Part shown: one piece after another, positions 1-7,941 of the stretch
Layout: each line of letters starts with the position of its first letter
Numbering within the stretch: position 1 is the stretch's first letter
Source: Chloroflexota bacterium
GTDB lineage: Bacteria > Chloroflexota > Anaerolineae > Aggregatilineales > UBA3940
Direction of reading: 5' to 3'
Assembly (NCBI GenBank): GCA_011051745.1
Contig: DRKO01000277.1
Location: 1 to 20,310, forward strand
DNA: 20,310 bases
Made by a program: the position numbers and the translations under genes
The notes under the pieces: generated by a model
What the model saw: the letters and a program-made list of their open reading frames with translations, nothing else
Told to the model about the DNA's origin: nothing
Database searches by the model: none

Positions 1-219
1 GAGATCTACCCCGACTACATAGAGACGATGTACGAGGTGGCGGACGAATACGGCTTTGAGGCCTACGATTTCGTCTCCGTTCTGGACGATGAGACGGAGA
101 TGGTGTTCCAGAGCCATATGCACCTCTACCCGGCAGGGAACCGGGCGGTGGCCGGAGCAATGGCCGACATTCTGGACGGGATGATACGGGAACAACTGGC
201 TGATGGCCGAACGGATTGA
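1..219 (+). CDS. Probable SGNH/GDSL-type hydrolase, C-terminal part (truncated by window edge)
   Basis: The frame is open from base 1 and ends in TGA, giving the last 72 residues of a protein whose start lies outside the window. Near the end is the segment HMHLYPAGNRAVAGAMADIL, which resembles block V of SGNH/GDSL esterases (catalytic His, then a small-residue helix with an aGn..va..l pattern). Members of that family deacylate or acylate envelope sugars and lipids, but the Ser, Gly and Asn blocks are not visible here, so the substrate cannot be given. The end overlaps the ftsQ-like gene by 17 bases, so the two are probably co-transcribed. It could instead be an AlgX-like acetyltransferase domain or an unrelated protein. 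Confidence 0.5.
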   Translation, partial: EIYPDYIETMYEVADEYGFEAYDFVSVLDDETEMVFQSHMHLYPAGNRAVAGAMADILDGMIREQLADGRTD

Positions 220-1018
220 GACCCCCCGCCGCTCCCGCGATGCCCGCCCTGTCGCTCGCCGACGGGGACGGTTTGGCATTCGCCGCGCGGTGGGGCGGGG
301 CGGGTTTCAGTGGCGCTGGATCAGCGGATTGATCGTGCTCCTGCTGACGGGGACGGGCATCTTCATCTTCACCAGCCCGATGTTCTACGTGCATCAGGCC
401 GAGGTGGGCGGTGTGCGCTACGTTCCGGCGGAGGAGGTCTTCACGGCGGCGGAGATAGCGGAACTGCATGTCCTGTGGGTTGACCCCGACGAAGTGGCGA
501 AACGGGTGGCCGCCTCGCCCAGCCTGGAGTCGGCACAGGTGTTCGTCGGGTGGCCCGCGCGGGTGGTGATTCTGGTGCAGGAGCGGGAGCCCGCGCTCAT
601 CTGGGAGCAGGGCGGACAACGCTACTGGGTGGACGTGAACGGCAACCTGATGCTGATGCGCCGTGAACTGCCCGGCCTGCTCCGCATCGTGAACGAAGGC
701 GAGGCGATCCCCTTCCACTGCCCCGGCCCCGGCTGCACAGAAGAGAACACGGTAACGATCGATCTGGCCGTTGTGCAGGGCGCTCAGCAGCTTAAAACGC
801 TCCGCTCCAACATTGACGTGCTGTACTATGATCCGGTGCGCGGCCTCAGCTATCAGGACGGGCGGGGCTGGCGCGGGTACTTCGGCACGGGCACGGACAT
901 GAACCTCAAGCTGGTGGTTTATGAAACGCTCGTTGACGACCTGATGGCGCGGGGCATCCAGCCGGTCTATATTGACGTCAGCAACCCCGACGCGCCTTTC
1001 TACCGCGCTGCCCGTTGA
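203..1018 (+). CDS. ftsQ: Cell division protein FtsQ/DivIB-like (POTRA domain)
   Basis: The 271-residue protein has the FtsQ plan: a very basic cytoplasmic tail (residues 1-36), one membrane helix (about 38-58), then an extracytoplasmic POTRA-type domain (about 61-130) containing a PSLESAQVFVGWPARVVILV stretch, followed by the beta-rich domain starting near the YWVDVNGNLM segment. FtsQ/DivIB links early and late divisome proteins through FtsB and FtsL. Its position upstream of ftsA and ftsZ supports the name. A CPGPGC pair near residues 173-178 is an unusual insertion and might form a disulfide outside the membrane. The ATG lies inside the upstream reading frame (17-base overlap), implying translational coupling. 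Sequence divergence is high, as usual for FtsQ. Confidence 0.85.
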   Translation: MAERIETPRRSRDARPVARRRGRFGIRRAVGRGGFQWRWISGLIVLLLTGTGIFIFTSPMFYVHQAEVGGVRYVPAEEVFTAAEIAELHVLWVDPDEVAKRVAASPSLESAQVFVGWPARVVILVQEREPALIWEQGGQRYWVDVNGNLMLMRRELPGLLRIVNEGEAIPFHCPGPGCTEENTVTIDLAVVQGAQQLKTLRSNIDVLYYDPVRGLSYQDGRGWRGYFGTGTDMNLKLVVYETLVDDLMARGIQPVYIDVSNPDAPFYRAAR

Positions 1019-1030
1019 GCAGGCTTTCCC

Positions 1031-2554
1031 GTGAAGACGAATTTCCGAAGGCTGGCACTGGCGGGCGCTGTCGTGCTGCTGCCGCTGGTGCTCTCCTACA
1101 TCCTGATCTATTACCATCTGGGGGCGGGACTCCCCGACTACACCCCGCTTGACGGGGACGAAATCACATACTGGCATTCAACCGCCACGTTTATCAAGTG
1201 GGGGTTCAACGGCGGCTACTACACCCTTGACGAGCGGACCGCTCCGGCACGGTTCACCCACTTTGACGCGCACGGTCCCATGTTCCCCGTGCTGTACGGG
1301 CTGCTGGGGCGTCTGTTCGGGTGGCGGTTCTACACCCCTCTCCTCTTCAATGTTGCCATCGTGACGGTCGCGCTGGCTCTCTTCCTGTACTTCACAAAGC
1401 CCGATGCCCTCCAGATGGCGGTCATCGGCGCGGGGATCGCCACCTTCTGGCCCCTGCTGTTGATGCTCCCCGCCCTCTACCAGCAGAGCCTGCATCAGGC
1501 TTTCGCGCTTGTGCTGGCGGCGATGTTCTATCACCTCATCTCACAGGAAGGCGATCTCTCGCTCCCCCGGCGGGGGGCGTTCATCGGTTTTCTGAGCTTC
1601 ATATCCCTGTTAAAGCCAACCTGGGCGCTCCTCTCCCTCCCTTACTTCCTGCTGACCGCGCGGGACACCTCCCGCCTGCGCCTGGCGATCCCCTTCCTGA
1701 AGGCCGCCGCTTACACCGGAGCGGCCTATCTCTCGTACTCCCTGCTGGCCGCGCCTTACCCGAATTTCAGGAGCAGATTTCTGAGGACGCTCCTCGTCTC
1801 GTTCCCCGCCGCGCTCAGGCTTCTGATAGGCCGTCTTGCCTTCAATCTGGGGAACTTTCACCGGGGGCTCCTCACGCCGCTGGAGGTGCTTCAGCGTTAC
1901 CAGTTGCTGTTTCTGATGGTGGCGGCCTGCGTGATGGGAATACGATACTGGAAGCGGACGCCGCCGGAGGAAAAGCGCCCGCTTGCGAGACGGCCAGTTT
2001 CCGAAGCAGCCTTCTACCTGAGTGCGCTGGTTCCCCTCTTCGGGCTGGAGGTCTCTCTGCATGAGATGATCCTGATGCGCGACACCCGCGTCTTTGCCCC
2101 CTACCTGCTGCTCAGCCTGTTGCTGCTGATCCTGTTCCGCCGCTGGTGGGTGGCGGGGCTTCTGATCGCCTCCAACCTTGTGGCTACGCCGCTCTTTCTG
2201 AACGCCTATGCGGAGATTCCGGGGCCGCACTTCTCTTACGATCAGGAATCGATCGCGGCCTTCGGGGAACTCACGGCCCCCTACATCCAGTTTCAGGAAG
2301 GGGCCGACCCCTGGTGTAACACGCTGGCCGTTGTCACCAGCCGCCCCGAACTGCTCTCTGTGCCGCCGGGGATCGGGCTCGATATCCTCTTCCGCCCCGA
2401 TTCCAGCGACCTGCTGGAGCTGCCCCTCAAGTCCCGCTATCTCCTGTTGAACGAGATGGAGTATGGCTGGTGGGAAGACGATCTGAACGTGGAACGGCTG
2501 ACCACCACGCCGATCGGCAATCTTTACCTTAATCTGGATGCCGCCTGCGATTGA
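1031..2554 (+). CDS. Polytopic membrane protein, probable GT-C fold glycosyltransferase
   Basis: A 507-residue protein with a GTG start 12 bases after the ftsQ stop. It has an N-terminal membrane helix (residues 10-30), then a loop with PLDGDEITYW. An acidic pair in this first outer loop is the usual signature of GT-C enzymes of the PMT/ArnT/GT39 type, which use polyprenyl-phosphate sugars. A second conserved-looking loop (FDAHGPMFPVLYGLL) follows, then about eight to ten further hydrophobic segments to about residue 385, and a soluble C-terminal domain of about 100 residues ending in DAACD. The exact family and substrate are not recognised. Sitting between ftsQ and ftsA, it may build or decorate an envelope glycopolymer, which is an inference from position. 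The 113-base gap to ftsA carries a separate promoter. Confidence 0.6.
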   Translation: MKTNFRRLALAGAVVLLPLVLSYILIYYHLGAGLPDYTPLDGDEITYWHSTATFIKWGFNGGYYTLDERTAPARFTHFDAHGPMFPVLYGLLGRLFGWRFYTPLLFNVAIVTVALALFLYFTKPDALQMAVIGAGIATFWPLLLMLPALYQQSLHQAFALVLAAMFYHLISQEGDLSLPRRGAFIGFLSFISLLKPTWALLSLPYFLLTARDTSRLRLAIPFLKAAAYTGAAYLSYSLLAAPYPNFRSRFLRTLLVSFPAALRLLIGRLAFNLGNFHRGLLTPLEVLQRYQLLFLMVAACVMGIRYWKRTPPEEKRPLARRPVSEAAFYLSALVPLFGLEVSLHEMILMRDTRVFAPYLLLSLLLLILFRRWWVAGLLIASNLVATPLFLNAYAEIPGPHFSYDQESIAAFGELTAPYIQFQEGADPWCNTLAVVTSRPELLSVPPGIGLDILFRPDSSDLLELPLKSRYLLLNEMEYGWWEDDLNVERLTTTPIGNLYLNLDAACD

Positions 2555-2607
2555 TTCCGCGTCCGTCCGCACGCCACCATTGCATTTCTGCCAGTTTGAC
2601 TTACACT

Positions 2608-2616
2608 TGCTATACT
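2608..2616 (+). promoter_or_regulatory. Candidate extended -10 promoter for ftsA
   Basis: TGC followed by TATACT (hexamer 2611-2616) gives an extended -10 element. Positions 16-18 bases upstream have no good -35, which is typical of TGn-dependent promoters. It would start RNA near 2623, about 45 bases before the ftsA GTG, and lies in the only gap of the ftsQ-ftsA stretch. Confidence 0.5.
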
Positions 2617-2667
2617 AGACGTGTCTCGCCCTGAACGATTACTTACAAGAAATCCCGGATGTGACAG

Positions 2668-3924
2668 GTGGCTGCTGAACATATCGTTGTCGGTCTGGAT
2701 ATCGGGACCACAAAGGTCTGTACGCTCGTCGCTGAAGTCGGCGGCGACGAGGATAACATCCGCGTGATCGGCGTGGGGCTTGAGCCCTCACGGGGGATGC
2801 ACCGGGGCACGGTGGTGGATGTCGCTCTGGCCGCCGAGGCCGTGCGGGCCTCCAAGCGTCAGGCCGAGCGCACCTCCGGTTATGAGATCGGGCGTGCATA
2901 CGTCAGCGTGGCGGGGAAGCACATCGCCTCGCTCAACAGCCGGGGGATCACCGGCCTGAACCCCAACAAGGGGGCCGTGACGCAGGAGGACATCGAGCGG
3001 GCGCTCGACGCGGCGCGGGCGGTCGCCCTGCCGCACAACCGTGAGGTGTTGCACGTCATCCCCCGCACCTTCACGGTGGACGGGCAGGAAGGCATCCGAA
3101 ATCCCCTCGGCCTGCACGCCTACCGGCTGGAGGTCGAGGCGCACATCATCACGGCGGCTTCCTCCACGCTCCGCAATCTCGAAAAGTGCGTCAGCGACGC
3201 CGGTCTGGGGGTGGATCGCTTCGTCCTGAACCCCCTCGCCAGCGCCGAACTCGTGCTCACCGAGGCCGAGCGCGAGTCGGGGGTGGTGGTGGTGGACATC
3301 GGCGGCGGCACAACCGATCTGGCCGTCTTTATTGACGGCACAGTCTGGCACACCGCCGTGATCGAGATCGGCGGCAACCTCATCACCAGTGATATTGCCC
3401 ACGTCCTGCACCTCCCGACCGAGGAAGCGGAGCGCATCAAGGTCGAGTACGGCAATGCCGACCCGGACACGGTGAACCCCGACGAGTGGATCACCGTCCA
3501 GCCCTTCGGCGAGGATCAGCCCACCCAGATTCTGCGCTACGATCTGGCCCGCATCATCGAGGCCCGCGTGGACGAGATTTTCCTTTACGTCATACAGGAA
3601 CTTAAACGCTCCGGCTACGACGGCCTGCTCCCCGCCGGAGCGGTGCTGACGGGCGGCTCCGCCGCACTCAAAAACATTCGCTCCAGCGCCAGCAAGGTGA
3701 TGCACCTGCCCGTTCGGGTGGGCCAGCCTGAGGGTCTGACGGGGCTTGTGGATCGCCTCAAGAGCCCGGCCTATGCGACCAGCGCGGGGCTGCTCTCCTT
3801 CGCCCGCCATCTTGACACCAGCGCGACGGGCGTCCGCACCCGCCCGCGCCGCCCCAGAGGGGATCGGCCCGATCTCGGCAAGGCGCTTGGCGATATTTTC
3901 GGCAGGCTCCTGCCGGACGAGTGA
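2668..3924 (+). CDS. ftsA: Cell division protein FtsA
   Basis: A 418-residue actin-fold ATPase of normal FtsA length. Phosphate-1 motif GLDIGTTKVC (residues 9-18), phosphate-2 motif VDIGGGTTDLAVF (about 207-219) and adenosine motif LTGGSAALKN (about 326-335) are all present, with the FtsA-specific 1C (SHS2) region between them. The C-terminus GKALGDIFGRLLP can form the amphipathic membrane-targeting helix. FtsA polymerises on the membrane, binds the FtsZ tail and recruits later divisome proteins. The start must be the GTG at 2668 because an in-frame TGA lies six bases upstream. The ribosome-binding site is poor. ftsZ follows 146 bases later behind its own promoter. Confidence 0.96.
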   Translation: MAAEHIVVGLDIGTTKVCTLVAEVGGDEDNIRVIGVGLEPSRGMHRGTVVDVALAAEAVRASKRQAERTSGYEIGRAYVSVAGKHIASLNSRGITGLNPNKGAVTQEDIERALDAARAVALPHNREVLHVIPRTFTVDGQEGIRNPLGLHAYRLEVEAHIITAASSTLRNLEKCVSDAGLGVDRFVLNPLASAELVLTEAERESGVVVVDIGGGTTDLAVFIDGTVWHTAVIEIGGNLITSDIAHVLHLPTEEAERIKVEYGNADPDTVNPDEWITVQPFGEDQPTQILRYDLARIIEARVDEIFLYVIQELKRSGYDGLLPAGAVLTGGSAALKNIRSSASKVMHLPVRVGQPEGLTGLVDRLKSPAYATSAGLLSFARHLDTSATGVRTRPRRPRGDRPDLGKALGDIFGRLLPDE

Positions 3925-3949
3925 CCACCGGGCGCGTCGCGTAGCCCGG

Positions 3950-3977
3950 TTGCACAATTCGGAACTTTCATCATAAT
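3950..3977 (+). promoter_or_regulatory. Candidate sigma-A-type promoter for ftsZ
   Basis: TTGCAC (3950-3955), a 16-base spacer and CATAAT (3972-3977). Just downstream, GTGATAC occurs twice in tandem (3981-3987 and 3989-3995). The second copy overlaps an alternative extended -10 (TGT then GATACA, 3991-3996). The leader to the ATG would be about 75-90 bases. Confidence 0.5.
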
Positions 3978-4070
3978 ATGGTGATACTGTGATACAGAGC
4001 GTGTTTCCCCATACCAGTTAACTCGTCAGCCCACCGGCACGGTGAATTTTTGCCTGGGGAGGGAAGAGCA

Positions 4071-5255
4071 ATGCCGGACGAAAACCAGCCAGCCAGACCT
4101 GCATCCGAGCGTCCGGACGACCAGTCAGGAGATCGGCCTATGGCACAGCACAATCGGGAGAAATCTTCATACGCCAGGATTATGGTGATCGGGGTCGGCG
4201 GCGGCGGCAGCAACGCCGTCAACCGCATGATTCAGGAAGGGATGTCGGGGGTGGAGTTCGTCGCCGTTAACACCGACGCTCAGGCCCTCGATACCTCGCT
4301 TGCCAAAACCCGCCTGCAAATCGGCAAGAAACAGACGCGCGGGCTGGGGGCAGGCGGCGACCCCGAGATAGGACGCAAAGCCGCCGAGGAATCGCGCGAG
4401 GAGATCACCCGCATGATCGAACATGCGGACATGGTCTTCATCACGGCAGGGCTGGGTGGCGGAACCGGAACCGGCGCATCCCCCATCATCGCCGATGTCG
4501 CCAAGAAGCAGGGCGCGTTAACCATCGGCGTGGTGACCCGACCCTTCAGCTTTGAAGGCCGCCACCGCGAACGCACCGCTGCCGAGGGGATCGAACGCCT
4601 CAAGAACGCGGTGGACACCCTGATCGTGATCCAGAACGACCGCCTGCTCAAGATCGTGGACAAACGGGCCAGCCTGCAGGAGGCGTTCAGCGTGGCCGAC
4701 GATGTGCTGCGCCAGGGCATTCAGGGCATCAGCGAGTTGATCACCGTGCCGGGTCTGATCAACCTCGACTTCGCCGACGTGCGGGCCATCATGGATCAGG
4801 GCGGCGCGGCCCTGATGGCGGTCGGCATGGCGAGCGGCGAGGACCGCGCCCGTAAGGCCGCCCAGCAGGCCATTACCAACGAACTGCTGGACGTGACGAT
4901 CAACGGCGCAAGCGGCATCCTGTTCAACGTGACGGGCGGCCCCGATATGTCCCTCTTTGAGATCAATCAGGCCGCCGAGATCATCCGCGAATCGGCTGAT
5001 CCCAACGCCAACATGATCTTTGGCGCGGTCGTGGATGAGACGATGGGCGAGTCGATCCGCATCACGGTGATCGCCACCGGCTTCGGGCAGATTCGCACCA
5101 CGCGCCCGCGCTTCGGAGGCATGGAGCGTCCGACCGTGCCGCCGCAGGAGCTACAGCGTCCGCCGGAAGTCGAGGAAGAGAAGCCCGGCTACGAGGACAG
5201 CAACATCGAGGTTCCGGCCTTCCTGCGCCGGTATCGTTCGCGGGATAACGAGTAG
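4071..5255 (+). CDS. ftsZ: Cell division GTPase FtsZ
   Basis: A 394-residue tubulin-like GTPase that forms the cytokinetic ring. Residues 1-36 are a polar N-terminal extension. The GTPase core begins at ARIMVIGVGGGGSNAVN (T1 loop), with the tubulin signature GGGTGTG near residues 129-135 and the T7 catalytic loop NLDFADVRAIM near 229-239. A linker follows, then the C-terminal peptide NIEVPAFLRRYRSR, which binds FtsA. The ATG at 4071 is preceded by GGGGAGGG at good spacing. A second in-frame ATG at 4140 has AGGAG with an 8-base spacer and would give 371 residues without most of the extension, so both starts are plausible. A GC-rich hairpin follows the gene at 5295-5324. Confidence 0.97.
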   Translation: MPDENQPARPASERPDDQSGDRPMAQHNREKSSYARIMVIGVGGGGSNAVNRMIQEGMSGVEFVAVNTDAQALDTSLAKTRLQIGKKQTRGLGAGGDPEIGRKAAEESREEITRMIEHADMVFITAGLGGGTGTGASPIIADVAKKQGALTIGVVTRPFSFEGRHRERTAAEGIERLKNAVDTLIVIQNDRLLKIVDKRASLQEAFSVADDVLRQGIQGISELITVPGLINLDFADVRAIMDQGGAALMAVGMASGEDRARKAAQQAITNELLDVTINGASGILFNVTGGPDMSLFEINQAAEIIRESADPNANMIFGAVVDETMGESIRITVIATGFGQIRTTRPRFGGMERPTVPPQELQRPPEVEEEKPGYEDSNIEVPAFLRRYRSRDNE

Positions 5256-5294
5256 CGGGCAGGGACGATCAACACAATAAATCGGGCAACACAA

Positions 5295-5324
5295 CGCGCC
5301 CCCGGCGTTGCGTTCGGGGGCGCG
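5295..5324. terminator. GC-rich hairpin between convergent ftsZ and folC
   Basis: CGCGCCCCCG (5295-5304) pairs perfectly with CGGGGGCGCG (5315-5324) around a 10-base loop. On the plus strand there is no T run after it, and on the minus strand the downstream bases are only moderately T-rich (TTGTGTTG). It sits in the gap between two converging genes, so it is likely a weak bidirectional terminator or an RNA 3'-end stabiliser. Confidence 0.5.
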
Positions 5325-5420
5325 ATGATTCCGGTCTCAGACGGGGGCCGACCCCGACCCGGTCATGATGCATCCTCCCCGTAGCGGTCGGTTCCTGCCC
5401 CGCGCGCCGATCACGGAGGC

Positions 5421-6821
5421 TCAACCGCCGTTCGGGAACATCGTCCGGCGGGCGATGATGTCGTCGGCGCTGTGCCAGTGGGCCCGCACCTCCCCGATCA
5501 GGTAAAGCGACCCCGTCACCACAACCAGATCGTCCTCCTCCGCCAGAGAGGTCGCCAGCGCCAGCGCATCGAGCGGCTCGCCGTCCGCCCGCACGTCCTG
5601 CCCTCCGTTCTGACGGGCCAGCGCGGCCAGTTCCTCCGCCGGAATGGCGGGCTTACCCTTGACGTGCGGCGCGGTGGTGATCAGCGTGCTGGCGAGCGGA
5701 GCCAGCATCCTCAGGATCGGAGCGGCGGCTTTGGTCTCCAGCATCCCCAGCACCATGATCAGCCGCCGGTAGTCAAACACCTTCGGCAGCGCGGTGATCA
5801 GCGCCCCCATCTTCTCCTGATTGTGCGCCCCGTCCAGCACGACCGCCGGTCGGTGCTGCATCACCTCCAGCCGACCGGCGAAGCGGGCCTGCGCCAGTCC
5901 CTTCCGGATCGCCGCCTCGGTCAGGGCAATTCCGCGCCCCTGCGCGTAAAGCTCCAGCGCGGCCAGCGCGACCGTCGCGTTGGCGAACTGGTGACAGCCC
6001 AGCAGGCCGACCTTCAGATCATCAAGCCGCATCCCCAGCCCGCGATAGTGGAAACGCCCCCCGTTCCGGGAGAGCATGACCGGCTCATAGTGAATATCTC
6101 GCCCCAGCCGGATCAGGCGTGCGCCGCGACGGGTGGCCTCCGCCTCGATCTGCTCCAGCGCCTCCGGCGGCACATCGCCCACCACCACCGGCACGCCCGG
6201 CTTGATGATCCCGGCCTTGTGAAAGGCGATCTCGCGCAGCGTCTCGCCCAGCACGCGGGTGTGGTCGTAATGCACGGTGTTGATCACGCTGACGCGGGGC
6301 GTCACAATGTTGGTGCAGTCGTAACGCCCCCCCATCCCCACCTCGACGACCCCCACCTCGCAACCCTGATCGGCGAAGTGCCGCAACGCCAGCCCCAGCC
6401 AGGCCTCCGCGTAGTGCGGAGCGCCCAGCTCAGGCCGGTTGTGCCGCACATCGTCAACGCACCTCATCACCTCGTCGGTCAGCCTGATCGCCTCCTCCGG
6501 CGTGATCAGCCGCCCGTCCACGCGGGCCTTCTCGAGCGAGGTTTGCAGGTACGGCGAGGTATGCGTCCCGACACGTAACCCGGCGGCCAGCAGGACCGAC
6601 TCGCACAGCATGGCGATGGACCCCTTGCCCGACGTGCCGCCGATGTGGATTATGTCCATCTCGTCCTGCGGATCGCCCAGGCAGGCCATCAGGCGGCGGG
6701 TGCGCTCCAGCCGTCGCTGGAACTCCAGCCGCCGCTCCTCCGGATCGTCGAGCGACTCGGCAGGGCGCGTGATCAGCGATTCGATGCGTTTCAATGCGTG
6801 AGAAAGAGGGGTGGTATCCAA
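5421..6821 (-). CDS. folC: Bifunctional folylpolyglutamate synthase / dihydrofolate synthase
   Basis: A 466-residue Mur-ligase-superfamily enzyme that adds L-glutamate to dihydropteroate or folates using ATP. Visible motifs, in order: P-loop HIGGTSGKGS (residues 59-68), THTSPYL, the EVGMGGRYDCTN metal/ATP segment, HYDHTRVLG, FAGRLEV, DGAHNQEK and VTGSLYLIGE near the C-terminus. All match FolC rather than MurC-F. The length is slightly above the usual 420-440 because of an N-terminal segment (residues 1-54). The gene faces ftsZ tail to tail and diverges from the SDR gene, with a candidate promoter at 6861-6888. It appears to be transcribed alone. Confidence 0.95.
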   Translation of the reverse strand: MDTTPLSHALKRIESLITRPAESLDDPEERRLEFQRRLERTRRLMACLGDPQDEMDIIHIGGTSGKGSIAMLCESVLLAAGLRVGTHTSPYLQTSLEKARVDGRLITPEEAIRLTDEVMRCVDDVRHNRPELGAPHYAEAWLGLALRHFADQGCEVGVVEVGMGGRYDCTNIVTPRVSVINTVHYDHTRVLGETLREIAFHKAGIIKPGVPVVVGDVPPEALEQIEAEATRRGARLIRLGRDIHYEPVMLSRNGGRFHYRGLGMRLDDLKVGLLGCHQFANATVALAALELYAQGRGIALTEAAIRKGLAQARFAGRLEVMQHRPAVVLDGAHNQEKMGALITALPKVFDYRRLIMVLGMLETKAAAPILRMLAPLASTLITTAPHVKGKPAIPAEELAALARQNGGQDVRADGEPLDALALATSLAEEDDLVVVTGSLYLIGEVRAHWHSADDIIARRTMFPNGG

Positions 6822-6860
6822 AGAGGGTTTCCTATCGAGTGCGTGTTGATCTCAGGCGAG

Positions 6861-6888
6861 ATTGTAACCTCATCCGGGCAACGCGCAA
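6861..6888 (-). promoter_or_regulatory. Candidate promoter for folC
   Basis: Reading the minus strand: TTGCGC (6888-6883), a 16-base spacer and TACAAT (6866-6861), about 40 bases upstream of the folC ATG. The -35 resembles the TTGCAC proposed for ftsZ. Confidence 0.45.
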
Positions 6889-6984
6889 AAAACGACCGGC
6901 CCCCGGAAGCCCGCGTCGGTCGCATTATCGTTAATTCCGGGGGTTTCGGCAAGCCCTTCCCGACGGAACCGGAGGCCAGCAGGG

Positions 6985-6990
6985 TACAAT
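6985..6990 (+). promoter_or_regulatory. Weak candidate -10 element for the SDR gene
   Basis: TACAAT lies 52 bases before the ATG at 7042 in the divergent gap, but no convincing -35 or TGn extension accompanies it. It is offered only as the best match in this region. Confidence 0.28.
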
Positions 6991-7041
6991 AAGTGTATCG
7001 GGTTCTTCCCGCCCGTCTATCACACATCAAGGAGATAGCAC

Positions 7042-7740
7042 ATGGAACGTATTCTGATCACCGGCGCAAACCGGGGGCTGGGGCTGGAGTTCGTACGTCA
7101 GTACTCAGACGCCGGGAGTCGCATCTTCGCCACCTGCCGCAACCCTGAGACGGCGACCGCTCTACAGGCCCTGCAGGCCAGCCACCCCGACCGCCTGAGC
7201 GTCCTCCCCCTCGACGTGACCGACGAGGCCTCCATCAGGGCCTGCCTCGCCGCCATCGGGGAGCAGACGGACGCCCTCGACGTGCTGATCAACAACGCCG
7301 GTATCTTCATCCGGGGTGAGCGGCCCGATACCCTCGACGCCGGAGCGATGCTGAACGTCTTTCACGTCAACGCGATCGGCCCCCTGATGGTCGCCCGGCA
7401 GGCCCTCGATCTGCTGCGGAAGGGCAACCGGCCCCGGATCATCAACATCACCTCCCGGCTGGGATCGATCACGCTCAAGCAGAGCGGCGGCAACTACAGC
7501 TATTGCGCCAGCAAGGCCGCGCTGAACATGCTCACCCGCACACTCTCGTTCGACGTGCGGGCAGATGGCATCATCGCGGTGATGCTTCATCCCGGCTGGG
7601 TGCAGACCGACATGGGCGGGCAGGAAGCCCCTCTGAAGCCGGAGGAGTCAATCCGGGGGATGCGGGCGGTGATCGAGTCGCTCAGGCCGGAGGATTCAGG
7701 GCGCTTTCTCCAGTGGGACGGCGAAGAGCTGCCCTGGTGA
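7042..7740 (+). CDS. Short-chain dehydrogenase/reductase (C-factor/carbonyl-reductase-like)
   Basis: A 232-residue classical SDR with a Rossmann fold. The cofactor motif is TGANRGLG (residues 7-14), followed by NNAG (84-87), structural Asn (N110), catalytic Ser in NITS (S138) and the YCASK active site (Y154, K158). The sequence TCRNP just after beta-2 has an Arg typical of NADP(H)-preferring enzymes, which is an inference. The overall look is closest to the CsgA C-factor/sniffer-type SDRs, but the substrate cannot be predicted. AAGGAG at 7029-7034 sits at good spacing before the ATG. The next gene is about 200 bases downstream behind a structured leader, so this gene is probably its own unit. 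Confidence 0.9.
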   Translation: MERILITGANRGLGLEFVRQYSDAGSRIFATCRNPETATALQALQASHPDRLSVLPLDVTDEASIRACLAAIGEQTDALDVLINNAGIFIRGERPDTLDAGAMLNVFHVNAIGPLMVARQALDLLRKGNRPRIINITSRLGSITLKQSGGNYSYCASKAALNMLTRTLSFDVRADGIIAVMLHPGWVQTDMGGQEAPLKPEESIRGMRAVIESLRPEDSGRFLQWDGEELPW

Positions 7741-7824
7741 AGCCACAGCAGGCAACCCGCACCTTCGCCCCGCTTGCCTAAGAAGCTCAATTGTGCTAGC
7801 CTGCTATGTGGATGCAACACCGCA

Positions 7825-7885
7825 GGGCGTGGGAGAGGCGGGCCGGCCTTCCGGGAAAGGCCCTCCCGCCGGAGACGGGACGCCC
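7825..7885 (+). other. Long two-tier stem-loop in the leader of the cysteine-repeat gene
   Basis: Read by eye: GGGCGT (7825-7830) pairs with ACGCCC (7880-7885). After a purine-rich internal loop, GGCGGG (7837-7842) pairs with CCCGCC (7865-7870), and across a 2x2 mismatch GGCCTT (7845-7850) pairs with AAGGCC (7857-7862) around CCGGGA. All 18 pairs are Watson-Crick. No T run follows, so it is not a terminator. It matches no riboswitch consensus I recognise. The region could also be a translated N-terminal extension from TTG 7774, which I consider unlikely. Confidence 0.45.
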
Positions 7886-7941
7886 TATGCCCCGCTCGCC
7901 CCGATGAAACAGGGAAAACAGTTGCCAGAGGAGCAGCCAGG

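Noticed and set aside
2596..2616. TTGACT and TATACT as a -35/-10 pair before ftsA
   Set aside because: The hexamers are only 9 bases apart. Kept instead as an extended -10 promoter without a -35.
2788..3957. 389-codon minus-strand frame opposite ftsA
   Set aside because: No motifs and no ribosome-binding site, and it is opposed by a complete FtsA. Similar shadow frames oppose the permease (11211-12212) and ferritin (15326-15913).
5472..6578. 368-codon plus-strand frame opposite folC
   Set aside because: Antisense shadow of folC, which carries all Mur-ligase motifs. The translation is a His/Gln/Arg-rich sequence with no domain.
7774..7941. TTG start giving a 56-residue N-terminal extension of the cysteine-repeat protein
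   Set aside because: No ribosome-binding site. The extension would precede the signal/anchor sequence, and ATG 7942 has a good site.
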